The notes beneath the pieces were generated by a model. It was not told the DNA's origin and searched no databases. It worked only from the letters and a program-made list of their open reading frames with translations. 64,000 nucleotides of DNA from Thereva unica (Eukaryota; Arthropoda; Insecta; Diptera; Therevidae): contig OX465281.1 of the NCBI GenBank assembly GCA_949987705.1, positions 258,698,542 through 258,762,541 on the forward strand, read 5' to 3'. Both the position numbers and the translations under genes were made by a program. Numbering within the stretch: the first letter of the stretch is position 1; each line of letters starts with the position of its first letter. Below, piece after piece: positions 44,553-57,131 of this stretch.

Positions 44553-46565
44553 TTTCCCCATTCTACCAAATCTGTGAAGCCTAGGCCCAACAGATGGTTT
44601 AATCGGGAGTGTATGAATGCAATCAAAACTAAAGAAGCCGCCTTCCGAGCGTACAAGAGCTTCCCGAGTGAATCGCTTCGTTTAGAATACATACAACAAA
44701 GAAATTCTTGTAAAACCGCCATCAAAAAAGTCAAAACCTTATTTGACAACAAATTGAGAAGTAAACTCCTAAATGCAACCTCCGGTAGCAAAAACTTCTG
44801 GTCCTTGGTAAGTTCCATCAAGAAGAATTTCACTACAACTTCAACCCCTTCCTTTATTCACAATGAGAAGGTAATAACAGACAGCAAATCCAAGGCCAAT
44901 TTATTAGCATCTATGTTCGCTTCGAATTCTTCTTTACTCGAAACTGATGTGTTACCCCCTGTTTCCGAGCGTAATGCCCATTCAATGGACAGGGTTTTTT
45001 TCAGGACTCGAGAGGTGTACAAGTGCCTCAAAGAGCTCGATGCCAACAAATCCACTGGACCCGATAATATACCCCCTATCGTCTTAAAACAATGCGCCTC
45101 ACCTTTGGCTAAACCTCTGCGCAAATTATTTTCCCTGTCATATTTCTCCGGAGTTTATCCCGACTCTTGGAAACTTGCTCATGTTCAGCCCATGCCGAAA
45201 AAAGGTGATTCCAGCAATCCCTCCAATTACCGCCCAATAGCAATAACTTCTATTCTCTCCAAAACCATGGAGACGATAATCAACAAAAAGCTTATCGGAT
45301 ATCTAGAATCCAACCTACTCATAAACGACAGACAGTATGGCTTCCGACAAAAAAGATCCACTGGCGATCTTTTAGTCTGTCTTACAGAACACCTCAGCCG
45401 TAGTCTGCATGGATCCGGTGAGTCTAGTCTGGAAGCTCTGGATATCTCCAAGGCTTTCGACAGAGTTTGGCACCCAGCCCTGTTAACTAAACTCAAAGCT
45501 ATTGGAGTTGACTCACTTCTACAGAAGTGGATTGAGAGTTTCCTTTCTGGCCGTTCAATCAAAGTAGTATTGGATGGCGTCAAATCCGCATCCCACCCGA
45601 TCCCTGCGGGGGTCCCCCAGGGGTCAATTTTATCACCGGCCCTATTTCTCATATTTATAAATGACCTTCTTTCAATCCCCTCCAACCCACTTCTCAGCTT
45701 CGCTGACGACGGTACTCTACGGTACTCGTACAGCGTCGATACAAGACAGACTCATGCCAGTTCCTGTCTTGATGATCGTGAACTAATGTCCAAGTCGATT
45801 AATAACGACATTAAACTGATTCTAAAGTGGGGAGAGAAGAATCGTGTTGAATTCAACTCCGACAAAACCAAGTACTGTCTTATCTCCAAAAAGAAGTTCA
45901 ACACCTCTCCACCTTTGAAAGAGGGTGAAGTTCAACTAATGACCGACCCATCCCTACACATCTTAGGCGTGACATTAGCCAAAGACTTGCGATGGAATGA
46001 CCACATATTCCAAATCGCCAAACAAGCATCTCAGTGCTTGGGATTTCTTAAGAGGTGCAAGTTCCTCCTCCAGCCATCGGCCCGTGCTGTTATTTATAAA
46101 TCCTACATTCGGCCTCTTCTCGAATATAACTCCCTCGTTTGGGGCGGCGCCCCAATAACCACCTTGGCATGGTTAGATAAGGTGCAAAAAAGGGCACTAA
46201 AGTTAATTGATGACGACACCGCCTGCTCCACCATCGACCCCCTGAGCCACCGTAGGAATGTAGCAGCACTGACAAAATTTTATCGCTACTACCATAGTGA
46301 CTGTTCCTCCGAGTTAAACGCTCTCCTGCCTCCACGGCAATCTTATACCCGCAACACCAGATTAGCCCACTCGTCTCATTCCCTTCACCTGCAACTACCC
46401 TTTTCACGCACTCAACAAGATATGAATTCGTTTGTTAATAGAACAACTCGACTGTGGAATAATTTCTCGCAGTCAGTATTTCCGAGCTCCTACAACATCC
46501 AAGAGTTCAAACGCAGGGTTCATCACCACCTTCTTCAATACCCCCCCGTACCTTTTAACCCTTAA
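44553..46565 (+). mobile_element. LINE with uninterrupted reverse transcriptase ORF (CR1/Jockey group)
   Basis: The open frame of about 670 codons begins without its own ATG after a stop at 44550 and ends at 46565. It contains the reverse transcriptase series: STGPDNIPPIVLK (N-terminal block), [34 protein letters not shown] (first catalytic Asp), PAGVPQGSILSPALFLIFIN, the catalytic FADDGTL, and the thumb-region ILGVTLAKDLRWNDHIF. It ends with LWNNFSQSVFPSSYNIQEF. It has no endonuclease or ORF1 upstream and no poly-A tail, so it is 5'-truncated. It is the youngest-looking member of the family in this window: degraded copies lie at 6530, 20560, 24040, 29430, 34230 and 55700. Confidence 0.9.
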
Positions 46566-46660
46566 CCTGTACCCCCCAGTTACAATTTCTGTTCAGCAAA
46601 CGGCAGACCAGCGTTTTCACGCCACCCTTTAATATCTCAGATAGTTTCGTTCCCGCATAA

Positions 46661-46791
46661 GGCTGGTCGTCCACTGGAAGCGTATTCGAGCGGCTTCGCG
46701 CTTCGGCCATACAAATGAGCCGCTTGTAGCCGCTCATATGTATGGCCGTAGCGCGAAGCCGCTCGAATACGCTTCCAGTGGACGACCAGCC
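46661..46791. mobile_element. 131-bp near-perfect palindromic MITE
   Basis: TAA flanks both sides (46658-46660 and 46792-46794). The ends GGCTGGTCGTCCACTGGAAG and its complement are perfect, and the whole element is one hairpin with few mismatches around a short centre (cgcttgtagcc). The three-base TAA duplication suggests a PIF/Harbinger-like origin. Confidence 0.85.
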
Positions 46792-46799
46792 TAATTCGA

Positions 46800-48760
46800 T
46801 CTCATCGAGGAGCAGCTTCAATATATCACTGTACATTGTAATCCACAGGAAAGGTCCCAGGACACCATACGTTGTTATGTACACCGTCGACACATCTACC
46901 GATTCACAATGAAGTGACCTACCTTCTTTTCTTTTCAGGAGAGGTTGTTACCAAATAACAGTTTCGGAGGAGGGGTGTGTTTGGCTGTCTACCCACCAGC
47001 CACTGGTGCTTGGTTGTGGAGGTGGCGCCGCAGTCCCGGGCATAGTAGGGTTAACAGCTCCCATATACTCACATAATATCTTTTAGCAGCGCTGAACATA
47101 CGATTGGTGGCAAGGGTTTACTTTTGGTCGACGACAAGATCGTTTTATAAAAAGGAATGACGTTTTGTATGAAAACGGAACCTTTTCAATTATGTATTTT
47201 CTCAATCCCAGTTCCATGAGAGCAACCGATACGGAAATAAATGCACGATCTACACATATCCCCATTTTTTTTGGTTTTTTCGCGAGGACGAAACACAAAC
47301 TTAGCATATTACTACTCCTTTGATAAGTGGTTTGACATGTTATCATAGAACTTTGTACCTCCTATTACAATAGTTTTTCAGCAACCATTTTGTGCAGCCC
47401 TTCCAATTTTTCGGCACAATGTAACTCATGTCGATAATAATAGTCAATTTACCCTGACCAGAATTCATCTTTGATACGGACTTTTTATTTGTTTTATCCA
47501 TTAACACTAGTTACGTAACACGACCACTAATTGCTTGCTCAAAGAAACAAACTTGTCTCCCTGTCGAGAGATGTGAATTCAGCCGACGAATTTCGAATTC
47601 TGGCCACGTACTTTCGAATGTTTCCAAAAGCCAAGGCACATAAGTTCCGCGTGACAATTGAGCATTGTTCCCCGTGCGGAATGCAATAAGCTCGCAGTAT
47701 ATTGTCAACGAATGCTTTCATACCTGGACAGCCGCCAGGTAAAACCACAGAGAAAAAATCTTTTTCCAAAAAATTGCGGCCTTTTGTAATTCGGGTCTGC
47801 GAGTCGTCCCCGTCCCAAGGACGTTGAATGAGAGTTTGGCCCTTTGCTATCTTAAAGCACATACTGGGTAAGTGTTAGTGCAAACTAACTAATTGTTACT
47901 GCACTTTGAATGCTCCTAAAATTATATAGTGTGCTACATCAAGAAGTAGTGCTAAAACAAGAAAAGCGACGTGTCTTTCTTCGGTTGCACACAATGGTTA
48001 AATGTATTGCCTGGAAGGTTTTCGTTGGGATGAAATTGTTTAGATTTGCGATTAGCAACAATGTGGGTCATCAGATTGCTCCAGTGACGTCAGACACGAA
48101 AATAGAATTTTGATAAAAGATTTATAGCAAGCGAACGTCGTAAAGCGAATCGTAAAGTTTTATGATAAAACGTTGCTTGACTTATTCGTTTGCAGCCTTC
48201 AATAGTGTTTTCTTCATAATGCCATATTCGAGGAAGCGGCAGTTGCAAGTAAGATGGATTTTTATAATAAAATACGAAATTCCTCGCAGCCTACGCTGAG
48301 TTCCCTGAATGTTATCACTTCATAGATAGACATTGCAAGAACATTCATCTTGATATTTAGTAATAGGTAGAATTAAGTAAGTTGAGGGTTGAAGGTTTGG
48401 CAGCAGGATGGTCAAATTGGATGACATCCACATTTTCATCAAACCTATGACCCAACGAGTTTTGATCCGCCGACCGGCTCACAATCGATAGTTTTGGTTA
48501 CACATTCGCGCTTCGTTGTACATCCAACTTGATCGTGTATGGGGTCCTTTAGGAACTTCGCACTTCAGAATTATTAACAGGACGGACTAAATACCACGGA
48601 CTATTACTAAAAAAGCACAACATAGCGATATACAGGAAACCAAACGAACTCACAGTGACATAATGGATCTCATAACACACACGGTACTCTTCGGTAGATC
48701 ACTGAACGGAAGTACAGCGTTTGGAGAAGCAATCACTGTGGAAAATAAAATGAAATCACT
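46800..48760. other. Nothing recognised
   Basis: Several frames of 65-107 codons on the minus strand (for example 47539-47862) have no motif I can assign. No splice pattern stands out. Confidence 0.35.
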
Positions 48761-48769
48761 GATTCTTGA

Positions 48770-48965
48770 CCTCAAACCAGCAAGTAATAGAATATGCACG
48801 CTTCGCGAACAAAACAAAGCTATATAACATTAGCCTCCTATCCGCCCATGCTTTCACAAAGCACAAGATGGCGGATGAGGAGAAAGAGGAATTCTACCAA
48901 GAGTTAACAAACGCCATCAGGTAAATCCCGTCACATGATATTAAAATGGTGGTCGGCGACATTCT
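48770..48965 (+). mobile_element. RTE-like endonuclease fragment
   Basis: Around 48820-48960 the plus strand reads YNISLLSAHAFTKHKMADEE, EEFYQELTNAI, then IKMVVGD. This parallels the endonuclease motif HAPTxxKxxxxKxxFYxxL...DxxIVxGD of RTE-type LINEs. It stops abruptly at 48965. Confidence 0.6.
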
Positions 48966-50898
48966 ATTCTATTTCTTATTGAGGGGCTTTGCCGCGCCCT
49001 GCGACGTATTTTATTTGATCTATTGTGCCATCCCCGTCTTTCAAAACCATCGAGGTTAAGGCTTCTAAAAGAGCCTAAAACTGATTTAGGGTTCCTGTGC
49101 CAAATCTCCCTGGGAGTAGGGAACTCACGATGAAGGATACTGTGGTGATGTTTCGGAAACGGCATTGTGCATGGCATATTCCAAAAAATCAATCATCTGA
49201 AAGTCGGCAGGCCTCAAAACCAAAATGACAAGTTGGAAATGTTTCCAATAAATTAGGGATAAAAGGGTAATTACAACACGTAACCAGTCATGCCCAATTA
49301 CACTTTGCGAGTCGAGTGAAGCACTGCAAGTCCGGGTTGAAGGACTGCAAGTCCAATAGAACACTTTCATCAAAAAGCGTAAAGTGATGGTGCATAATAG
49401 ATGCGACATCCTAGGCACGTTGCGTTGTACAAGGAGTTGTAGGACCTATATTGATAAATAACAAAATTAAAATTATTTAATGAAAAATGTGCCTTCCTAC
49501 TTTCAGTTAAGGCCTTAAGTAAGTACGGAAACTCATTTTTACTTTAAGAGAAAGATTAAAAAGAGGATTTACATTTCATCTTGATTGTCATTTGCGTGGC
49601 ATTGAAGAGTAACGAAGAAGACCTTGAAGACTCCAGAATATTTCTATCTTATAACTCGCTGGGCTTTTGGAAATTCAAAATTAATATGAATTTAATTGCT
49701 GGTACTAGTCGCTATAATATTTTATTACTTTTCTGTAAACATTTAAGACGCAATCAAGATGCTAGACTTCCCACAGCCGCAGAACACACAAACAGGCCGC
49801 GTATGCTATGAATTTAATTAGTCAAAGCCACGTAGGCAATTTGGGATGGGGTTAAACCTTCAAATGTTACAACATCTACTTTTCACTCTGCGTATTTACT
49901 TCAGTCGTGCAAGCTTTATTTGCGTTAACCATTTCGTAGTTAAATAAATAATACTTAATGCCGACACTTATTACATGTCGCATGCACAACCAAGAATTGA
50001 AACCGAAAGTTCGGCTCTGATCTGAAAGAGTTAAGTTGTTCAAAGTGTTACGTAAAATATGCAGAACAATAACAAGTATACATGCTAGAAGATAGAGAAG
50101 CTGGTCCCACTTTACAGCTGCAACTGTCGTTGTTTCGTTACTGCAGTTTTACTTGGAAAGATGTTCAATCGCCCCCTTGTTCCTCTAGGTTTACGCCTGC
50201 GCAGGTTGAGGTCCGTGTTGATATATGTACGTGCCGTACCATTTCTTAACGACTTGTTGTTATTATTTAAAAATTCCTGAGTTGCCGTATTTTTCAATGT
50301 TCTCGTTTGCGCCAAAAAAACCGATCATAATTAATCATTGATGAAACTACGTAGAACCTGCTTGATCGCGTTGCTAGACTTCTAAACAATTAATTAGAAT
50401 TATATTGGAGCTTCATTTGTCTTGATCCATAATTGGAACACATGAATGCCCGGTTGTTTATTAATTATTTGAAAAAACATGATTTATAAAAATAAGAATT
50501 TGGCTGGTCCGAGCCGTTGGCTGTATTTTGTGATAATAAAAACATTGAAACTTTTTTATATTTTTTATACGTTTAGGGTTATTATAAAAACATTCCACCT
50601 GTGTGACTGTGATCCTACTCTTTAGACATAGTTTCAGTAAGTGATTTTATTTAGCTGTTAGCTGTGAGCAGTGGCGTAGCGTGGGGGGTGCCGAGGGGGC
50701 CATTGCCCCGGGCGGCGTAGTTGTTGGGGGCGGCGGCCAAACTGGACAGAGCTAGAGATCTTGCCGGCAACATGAAGCCCTAACAATTGCCACATCCAGC
50801 ACGATGTCCTGGCTGATGGTGTCTACAGGCCAAACCCAAATGGGAAGGGAAGTGAAGTGAGATGAAGTTAGGTATCATTCCAAATAAATGTATGAGAG

Positions 50899-51774
50899 CA
50901 AGGGCGGCGCTTTCATAGGTGAAAATGGTGCACTTGCACCGGGCCCAATTTCAGAAATTAAAATTTAAAATTTTTTTTGAAAAAGTTGGGAAAGTGATCC
51001 CATTGTCATATATTACACGGAATGCATCTTCTGTGCGTTTTACCATTGTCTTCTGCAAGGTGTGACCAATGCAATTTCATTTAGTTCGCCTGATTTTGTC
51101 GTCTATCCTTTCTTGGTTGGTAACGGTGCCATAGGTCATAATTTGTAATTCAAATTAGTCGTACAATTATAGATCACTACTTCGGCGAGAAACACCTGGA
51201 TCGCCTCTGTTCTGAAGTTTTTGAAAGCGGCTTCTATGTCCAGTAAGGCTGTTAAGTGGACTGCTTGGTTATGTAAGACTCTACCGTAGAAACCAATACA
51301 TGCAGTGCAGTAACCATCTATTATCCTTCGAAATATAAAGGATTGGAGAACGACATAGAGACCTCCGTTATGGAGATTCGAGTTTATAGTATTATTAGTG
51401 CTGGAAATAGTTAAGGAAGTACAGCTCATAATGAAAATCATCGGAGAGCATTACTCAGCATTAGCGGGAGAGTTTTGTGAACTTAAAGCGTAAGTAAACT
51501 CAGCACAAAAGCAAGATCGCGAAGCAAATCCTGATTGGACAAAGGCAAGGGCGCGCTTTCATAGGTGCAACTGGTGTATTTGCACTGGGCGCAATTGGAC
51601 AGGGCGCAATTTCAAAAAAAGTGAAAGAAAAATTCCGTGCCTTCATTCTCAATGAGTGTTTGTGTCGTCTTTCATTTTCCTTTACTGCCATCAAAAAAAT
51701 GAACAACAATGAAGGGGGCGCAATATGTATATGGCATGCTGCACCGGGCGCAAAAAAGCCAAACGCCGGCCCTG
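50899..51774. mobile_element. hAT-like element (inner), 876 bp
   Basis: The ends CAAGGGCGGCG and the complement of CAGGGCCGGCG form an imperfect inverted repeat. It is flanked by TATGAGAG (50891-50898) and TGTGAGAG (51775-51782), an 8-bp target duplication with one change. The subterminal sequence ctttcataggtg is repeated near the right end at 51554. It carries a LINE fragment inside. Confidence 0.75.
51130..51441 (-). mobile_element. LINE reverse transcriptase fragment inside the inner hAT-like element
   Basis: The minus strand is open for 101 codons and contains LLDIEAAFKNFRTEAIQVFL, equivalent to the A-block (LDIEGAFNN...) of LOA/R1-type reverse transcriptases. Both sides are truncated. 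Confidence 0.55.
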
Positions 51775-53237
51775 TGTGAGAGTGACCAATTTGGAAGTTA
51801 GTGGATGTTACATCTGCTTCAGTGGAAGTTACGTCTACTTTACTTCTGCGTTACTTTTCATTTGGGTTTGGTCTTATTTCTGGACTATAAATATGAACCT
51901 TATTTCTGGACTAGCGCATATGAAACACGATAGGTGTGCATTGGCAGCTGACAGCGGATTGCCAAATTGTGAATAAATCAGTCGGTTAGATTGTGGTGAA
52001 AAATTGATTCAATTGTTTATTTTCAGTTGAATTGTAGTTTTGTTGTAAGTTCGTTGACGTAAGTGACGTTGCTCTCTTGTATGAGACTCTCAAAGTGCAT
52101 GGAAACAGCGATATTAAGATTCCCTTCTTTTATGACGCGGGCTGTAAATGCTGAAGTTTGAGAAGGGCTCCAACAGCTGCCGCATTTATCGTTAAAATCG
52201 CCTGTAATAGTATTGTGCTACGATGATTGGAAATTAAACCTCCAGATATTGGAACAGGGAAGAGTTTAAGCTTAAGCTCGCGCGTCTACGAAGCTTTCTA
52301 TCTAAAGACAAACTGAAATAAATTACAGAGATAAATTACTGATCCCAGCTCTCTGGGTTTGTTAAAGTTTATAATTTAGGCCAACCTTGAAGCACGGATA
52401 TAGCCTGCGCCAAAACAATTGGAAATGGCCAAAACAATAGTGAAAGTCTCAAATCCTCACCACGAAAGTAGATTCGAAAAGAAAAGTGCACCTCGTCATT
52501 CCGTTCGTTTAAAGCCCCAAATCACCCGCTCATTTATATGTTCAATCACAATTCAATCCGTCTCACTACGCGACTCTTGTCCTGGTCAGATGCTATGGTG
52601 GAGTGTTGTTCCCGGTAAACGAGTTTCAAAAGGGAAATTAAAATGCATGTGCGCTTGAATTTTATCCATACACGGAATGTTAATGTGTGTGGAGTTGTCA
52701 TTTCCTCACCTGCGCGTAAAATTCCCATTTATTTTGGCGCGCACTATACCGAACATTCATTAGTTGCATATAATTCATTGCGTTTACATGATGCCTTGAA
52801 TTCTTGGATTGAAAATTACTTGAAATTCAAGTTGGGTTTTGATTCATTGATTAAAAGAATCAATTCGAAAGTAGGGGGCAGCAAATTTATGGTTCGCCCC
52901 GGGTGGCACAAATCCACGCTACGCCACTGGCTGTGAGCTTAAGCCATTTAATACACTAATTAATAACTTAGTGAATAAAACGTTTTATTTCATTGTATTA
53001 ATGAAATCGCAGATCTTATTTATACAATGTCTAACACCATTCGATTTGGCAGTACACGTTTAGGTAAGAATTTACATTGAATTTAGGAACAGGAGAAGTT
53101 GGATTTTGTAGGAGCCTACTATCAGGGAATTCATTCGGTAGGGCTTTGCTAAACCACTTAAAATTATCCAATGAAATGGTAGTTTGGATATGCCCGACGT
53201 TTCCTCTGGCAGAAAAGTGAGCTGCGTTATGCACAGA

Positions 53238-55506
53238 CAGTGCCGGCCTTGGCCCTTGTTGAGGGTGGAGCGAAATTGTCGTTCGGCGCCCTTTGTTCGA
53301 CGCTTTCACTTCACATAAATTGCATTTCCAGTTTTCCTAGATAAACCTGTTTGCGAGTACTGCCTGCCATTTCCTTACGGAATTATATCTCCCCTTTTGC
53401 AAGCCTTTATGGGCTGGGGCCACTGACATATAGAATGGACAGCTCATGAGGAATTTTTCATGGCACCAATTTCCATAGTCCCATAGGCTACAAACCTTTT
53501 TTCACTCCATGTAAACACCGGAATCACTTTTGAAATTTACATTTTTTTAAATACGTACTTAAAACATTAAAATAACACAAATATTTTGTTTAAAAAAATT
53601 AATAAACACTATTTTCACTTTTTCACCTTTTAAAATGTCTTTTTTTCATTAATTTCCAAATTTTATGTGTATCTGATTTAAGTTCTTAACGCCTGTTTTA
53701 GCAACTGACATTCTGTATGTCAAAATCTGGGGGTCTATGGGGAAAAGAGCAAAAGATATAAACATCACTAGTGCAAAAGGGAAAATATAAAATCAGGTCT
53801 GATTTTACTTCTGAGTGCTTCTGTCAGTTTGGGGGTCTATGGATGAGTGCGACAACTATACTTTTGGGTGCCATCGATTTGTATGGAATAATTTCAGATG
53901 AGCAGTCCATTATTATAATGTCAGTGGCTGGGGCCCCATAAGAATTTCGATGGTGGTTTTAGGGTCACAGTTCCGCCTGTAGCGGTGATAGAGGAAATAT
54001 GTTTTCTCAGAGTTGCTTCCTCGACGTTTCGCCAACAGCACCACCTTCTTTGGAGGCTATTTGGTTGTTTGTATTGTATGGTTGGGTATTAGGGCTTGCC
54101 CCAGCTAGTAAGGTTGACATGGTGGAGAGAATCGCCTTCTCGTTAAAAGAGGCTTCTCCTGCCAGCAGCCCAAAATTGCAGTATTCACCACCATGACAAC
54201 TTCATCTCTGTGAATTTTATGCGGTGCGACTTGTGGAGTATTCTCCACTCCTACACCCTTAAGGTCTTCTTTTGGACCCCTATCCTTTCAACATAATGCC
54301 AGTGGGGTCTTCTGTTGCTGCCGGAAAGTAACCGATTACAAAAAGGCTGCGTGGCAGCTTTTTCCCGTCTACAGCAACAAGGCTTGCTTCTTCCAAGGCT
54401 TAAGAAGGCCCATCATAGAGAGCGCATCGACCCCTACTGACCTGGGCTGTTCTGAGCCTTGAGCCAATTCGGCTACCGCTTCCAGAAGACTTCCTTGCAC
54501 GGTGACTAGTTGTTTCGTGGTCAGAAGAGTCCCCGGATTGTTAGTCCGATTTTGACACTGCGTTATTTAGCAGAATGTCGGTTTTAGAGTCGTTCCAGAC
54601 TTCAATATAGGTGCGTCCGTCTTTTCTGAAGGCTTTTCAAACCGTATGGCCAAAGCCATAGCCTTTTCGCTGGGTTATTATGCCCTAGGGAACATCCAGA
54701 TGATCTAACCCTATTCTTATTATGAAAATCGGTATCCCTTTCTTCCTGGAGGGCCACGCAGACCCTACCAGCCTCTACATGGGAGTAGCCAGCTTCCAGA
54801 TATCCCATAAAACGTTTTCGGGCTGCACCAACCCGTCTTCTGAAAGCGGTCGTTTTTTCGAGTCACCTCTCCGATTAGGTGACCTTATTTCCGCAGGAAA
54901 TCTAGATCTCCCAATGAAGGAGTGATCTCAACGTACTCCATCCCTGGGTTTATGGGCTTAGACTGCCCTTCCTGAAGAAGAATCCCGAAAACACTCTTTG
55001 ACTGGCACCACATTCGACACCTTGAAGCGTGAATCCAAAAATATCTAACTGGCCTTGTAGGTCCTTCTTTTGGGAGCAGTGGGAGGGATCTCCGTATCAC
55101 CAATGAAAAGCTAATTCAAACCGACGTTCACCTGGTATCCGCAGTCCATCGTTAGTAGTTCATTCACGCAGTACCATTCATACCATTCATCACGATTGTT
55201 TACACATTAAGATGGCCGTTTTTATCGAGTTTAGATCGACCGTATTCAGTCTGCTCCATGGATCTGGAGCAGGATGTGGCCTAAGGCCATGTACGATCGT
55301 TCCTGGAGGCAGTGCTCCCTGATTGTGCCGTGTTCGAGTCATATTGATGAGTACATAGACTTGGCTAGCTACAAACAACGCCCTCAAAATGTGCCATCAA
55401 AATTTTATTTTTTGCTTGAAATTGTTTTTCGCATTCATTTTGGCGCCCCTTACCACCTGGCGCCTAGAGCGACCGCTCCACTCGCTCTACCCTAGGGCCG
55501 GCGCTG
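53238..55506. mobile_element. Second hAT-like element with a LINE inside
   Basis: The left end CAGTGCCGGCC and the right end (complement CAGCGCCGGCCC) are inverted. Flanks TGCACAGA (53230-53237) and TGCACACA (55507-55514) are an 8-bp duplication with one mismatch. At 2,269 bp it is much larger than the related 876-bp element, because its interior (about 53930-55110) carries unrelated LINE-like sequence on the minus strand. No transposase motif is visible. Confidence 0.7.
54500..55110 (-). mobile_element. Possible LOA-like LINE ORF1 remnant
   Basis: Minus-strand open pieces include RSLPLLPKEGPTRPVRYFWI, SLGDLDFLRK and a degenerate GWxxPKT segment. The composition recalls the first open reading frame of LOA-type LINEs, but this assignment is weak. 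Confidence 0.3.
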
Positions 55507-55699
55507 TGCACACACCCTCGTTCTATAACCGACTATGCGCGCTTATGCTCTACTCTATCATCTACGCTGCGTAGTGCACTTACCCTAAGCCAGTTTTACC
55601 ACTGCCAATTCAGTAGGTTAAGATAGTTTAAGTTTTATATATAAAATAAAAATATAACCTAATTGTTTTGAACATTTCTTAGGATTAGTTGTTTTCTAC

Positions 55700-56040
55700 A
55701 AAAATAAATGCTATTGAAAACTCGAAGGGTAGAAGAGAATTCTGGTTACGAGGTGTCAGGATGGCGATGGACACTGCGTTTCAACTCTTGGTGGTTGTAG
55801 GAGTTCGGACATACTCACTGTTTAAGACTGTTCTATTGAGCAAAGGTGGCTTTCGAGGTGCAGCCCAGCCCAATTATGAAGATTAGAAAAAGAGCGGCTG
55901 ATAAAATTTACCCCAAGGAGACACAGGCAGATGTGAAGTGGGGCTTTGTCATCATACAATACGACCTTAATTGAACGACCATAGAGAAAACTCTCGATCC
56001 AATTCTTCAAAACTAAGTCAATACGAAATTTACGACAATT
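55700..56040 (-). mobile_element. LINE fragment with internal deletion
   Basis: The minus strand reads LKNWIESFLYGRSIKVVL near 55960, as in the intact LINE (LQKWIESFLSGRSIKVVL). Then, after a jump, 3'-end sequence of the same family appears near 55760-55820. Confidence 0.65.
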
Positions 56041-56636
56041 TATGACCCTTGGGATTATAACAAGATTTTGAAGTTACATTTCAACTATTTATAAACGTAG
56101 ATGATTGCATCAAACTTAAAGACCACATACATATTTATTGAATATTTATCAATAAAGTATGCGGCCATCATAGCAATAGAAAAATTGCGTCATTTATAGA
56201 CCAAAAGCGGAGCCGCCCTTATGTCTATTAGCACAAAAACTAGTTATGTCGAGTCATGTGTAAGTTCTTCAACAGAATAGTAATGTTGAAAAATGCTTCC
56301 TGCCACGGGTTTTTTGTCCACTATTTTTATTTTCCATTGCGATGATGATTAAGCCAATATTAATTTCTAATTTATACCCAAAACCAACAAAGCCAAAATA
56401 TATACATATGTACTTCTTTTTATAGAAGATTATCTCAATTTCTTCCAATCTCAGGTGGAATATTTCTCTCGCGGAAAAGAAGACTCGATCGGATTATTGT
56501 TAAGACATTCTTCAACACGCAAAAAGCTCAACAGAGCAACAATGCGCGCGCGCTTTACCCGAGAAACAATTTTCACCTGTTGACTGACGAAACCGGGCAC
56601 AGCGCACCTGACCGACTATGGAATCGGCCCTGTCGG

Positions 56637-57131
56637 TATAAATTAATGGCCACGGGTGTTATTCGAGTTATTTTGTCGCCGCATCTTGACGGATTACATT
56701 CTAGTCGCCAACAGTCCACGAGATAATAACAATATCTTTTCTGACGCCTTAGCTAAGTCACCATAACCGGTACCTTGCAAATCTTCAAAACCGCCAAATT
56801 ACTTGCATTGGATAAAAGCGGGCCGCATTGTGAATCGGTTCGTCGCACCGTCGTCATCGTAACTCGAGAGCGCGAATGTTTAAAGTATAAAACAAAAACA
56901 AGCTCTTTTTATAATCGCGCTGTGCATGCGCAGTAATTGTGGTTTACGATTTGAGAATTTGAATTTCAAATTAGCCGAAAGGATCTAATTGACTGCTTGG
57001 TGGTTATTTTGCGTTTAAAAGTGTTCGAATGAGAATAATTTAGTTGTGCTTTCAAGTGTATTATAATTACGTGATATAAGCACAGGATTTTCTTGGATTT
57101 ACCATTTACTCACCGCTGGAAGTACTAGTTA
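56637..57131 (+). promoter_or_regulatory. Possible TATA promoter and first exon of an unseen gene
   Basis: GGTATAAATT at 56635-56644 looks like a TATA box. About 490 bp downstream a consensus donor GTAAGT begins at 57132. In between are an NRF-1-like TGCATGCGCAG (near 56930) and no long frame, as for a non-coding first exon. The surrounding 56100-58150 is free of recognisable transposons. The remaining exons would lie to the right, outside the window. Confidence 0.3.

Larger units (their letters stand above)
50827..51874. mobile_element. MITE with AGGCCAAACC ends, split copy
   Basis: The halves 50827-50898 and 51775-51874 together equal the complete MITE at 25632-25793 in reverse orientation. 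They are separated by an insertion of 876 bp plus a duplication. The ends are AGGCCAAACCC and its near complement. Confidence 0.8.
50669..52929. mobile_element. hAT-like element (outer), with nested insertions
   Basis: The ends CAGTGGCGTAGCGTGG (left) and its complement (right) are inverted repeats of 16 bp, and a perfect 8-bp target duplication GCTGTGAG lies at 50661-50668 and 52930-52937. CAGTG-type ends and 8-bp duplications are the hallmark of hAT elements. No transposase frame is visible, so it is non-autonomous or decayed. It contains the MITE at 50827-51874 and a further element inside that. Confidence 0.85.

Noticed and set aside
45227..45685. 152-codon minus-strand frame within the LINE
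   Set aside because: It is antisense to the reverse transcriptase motifs that are clearly coded on the plus strand.
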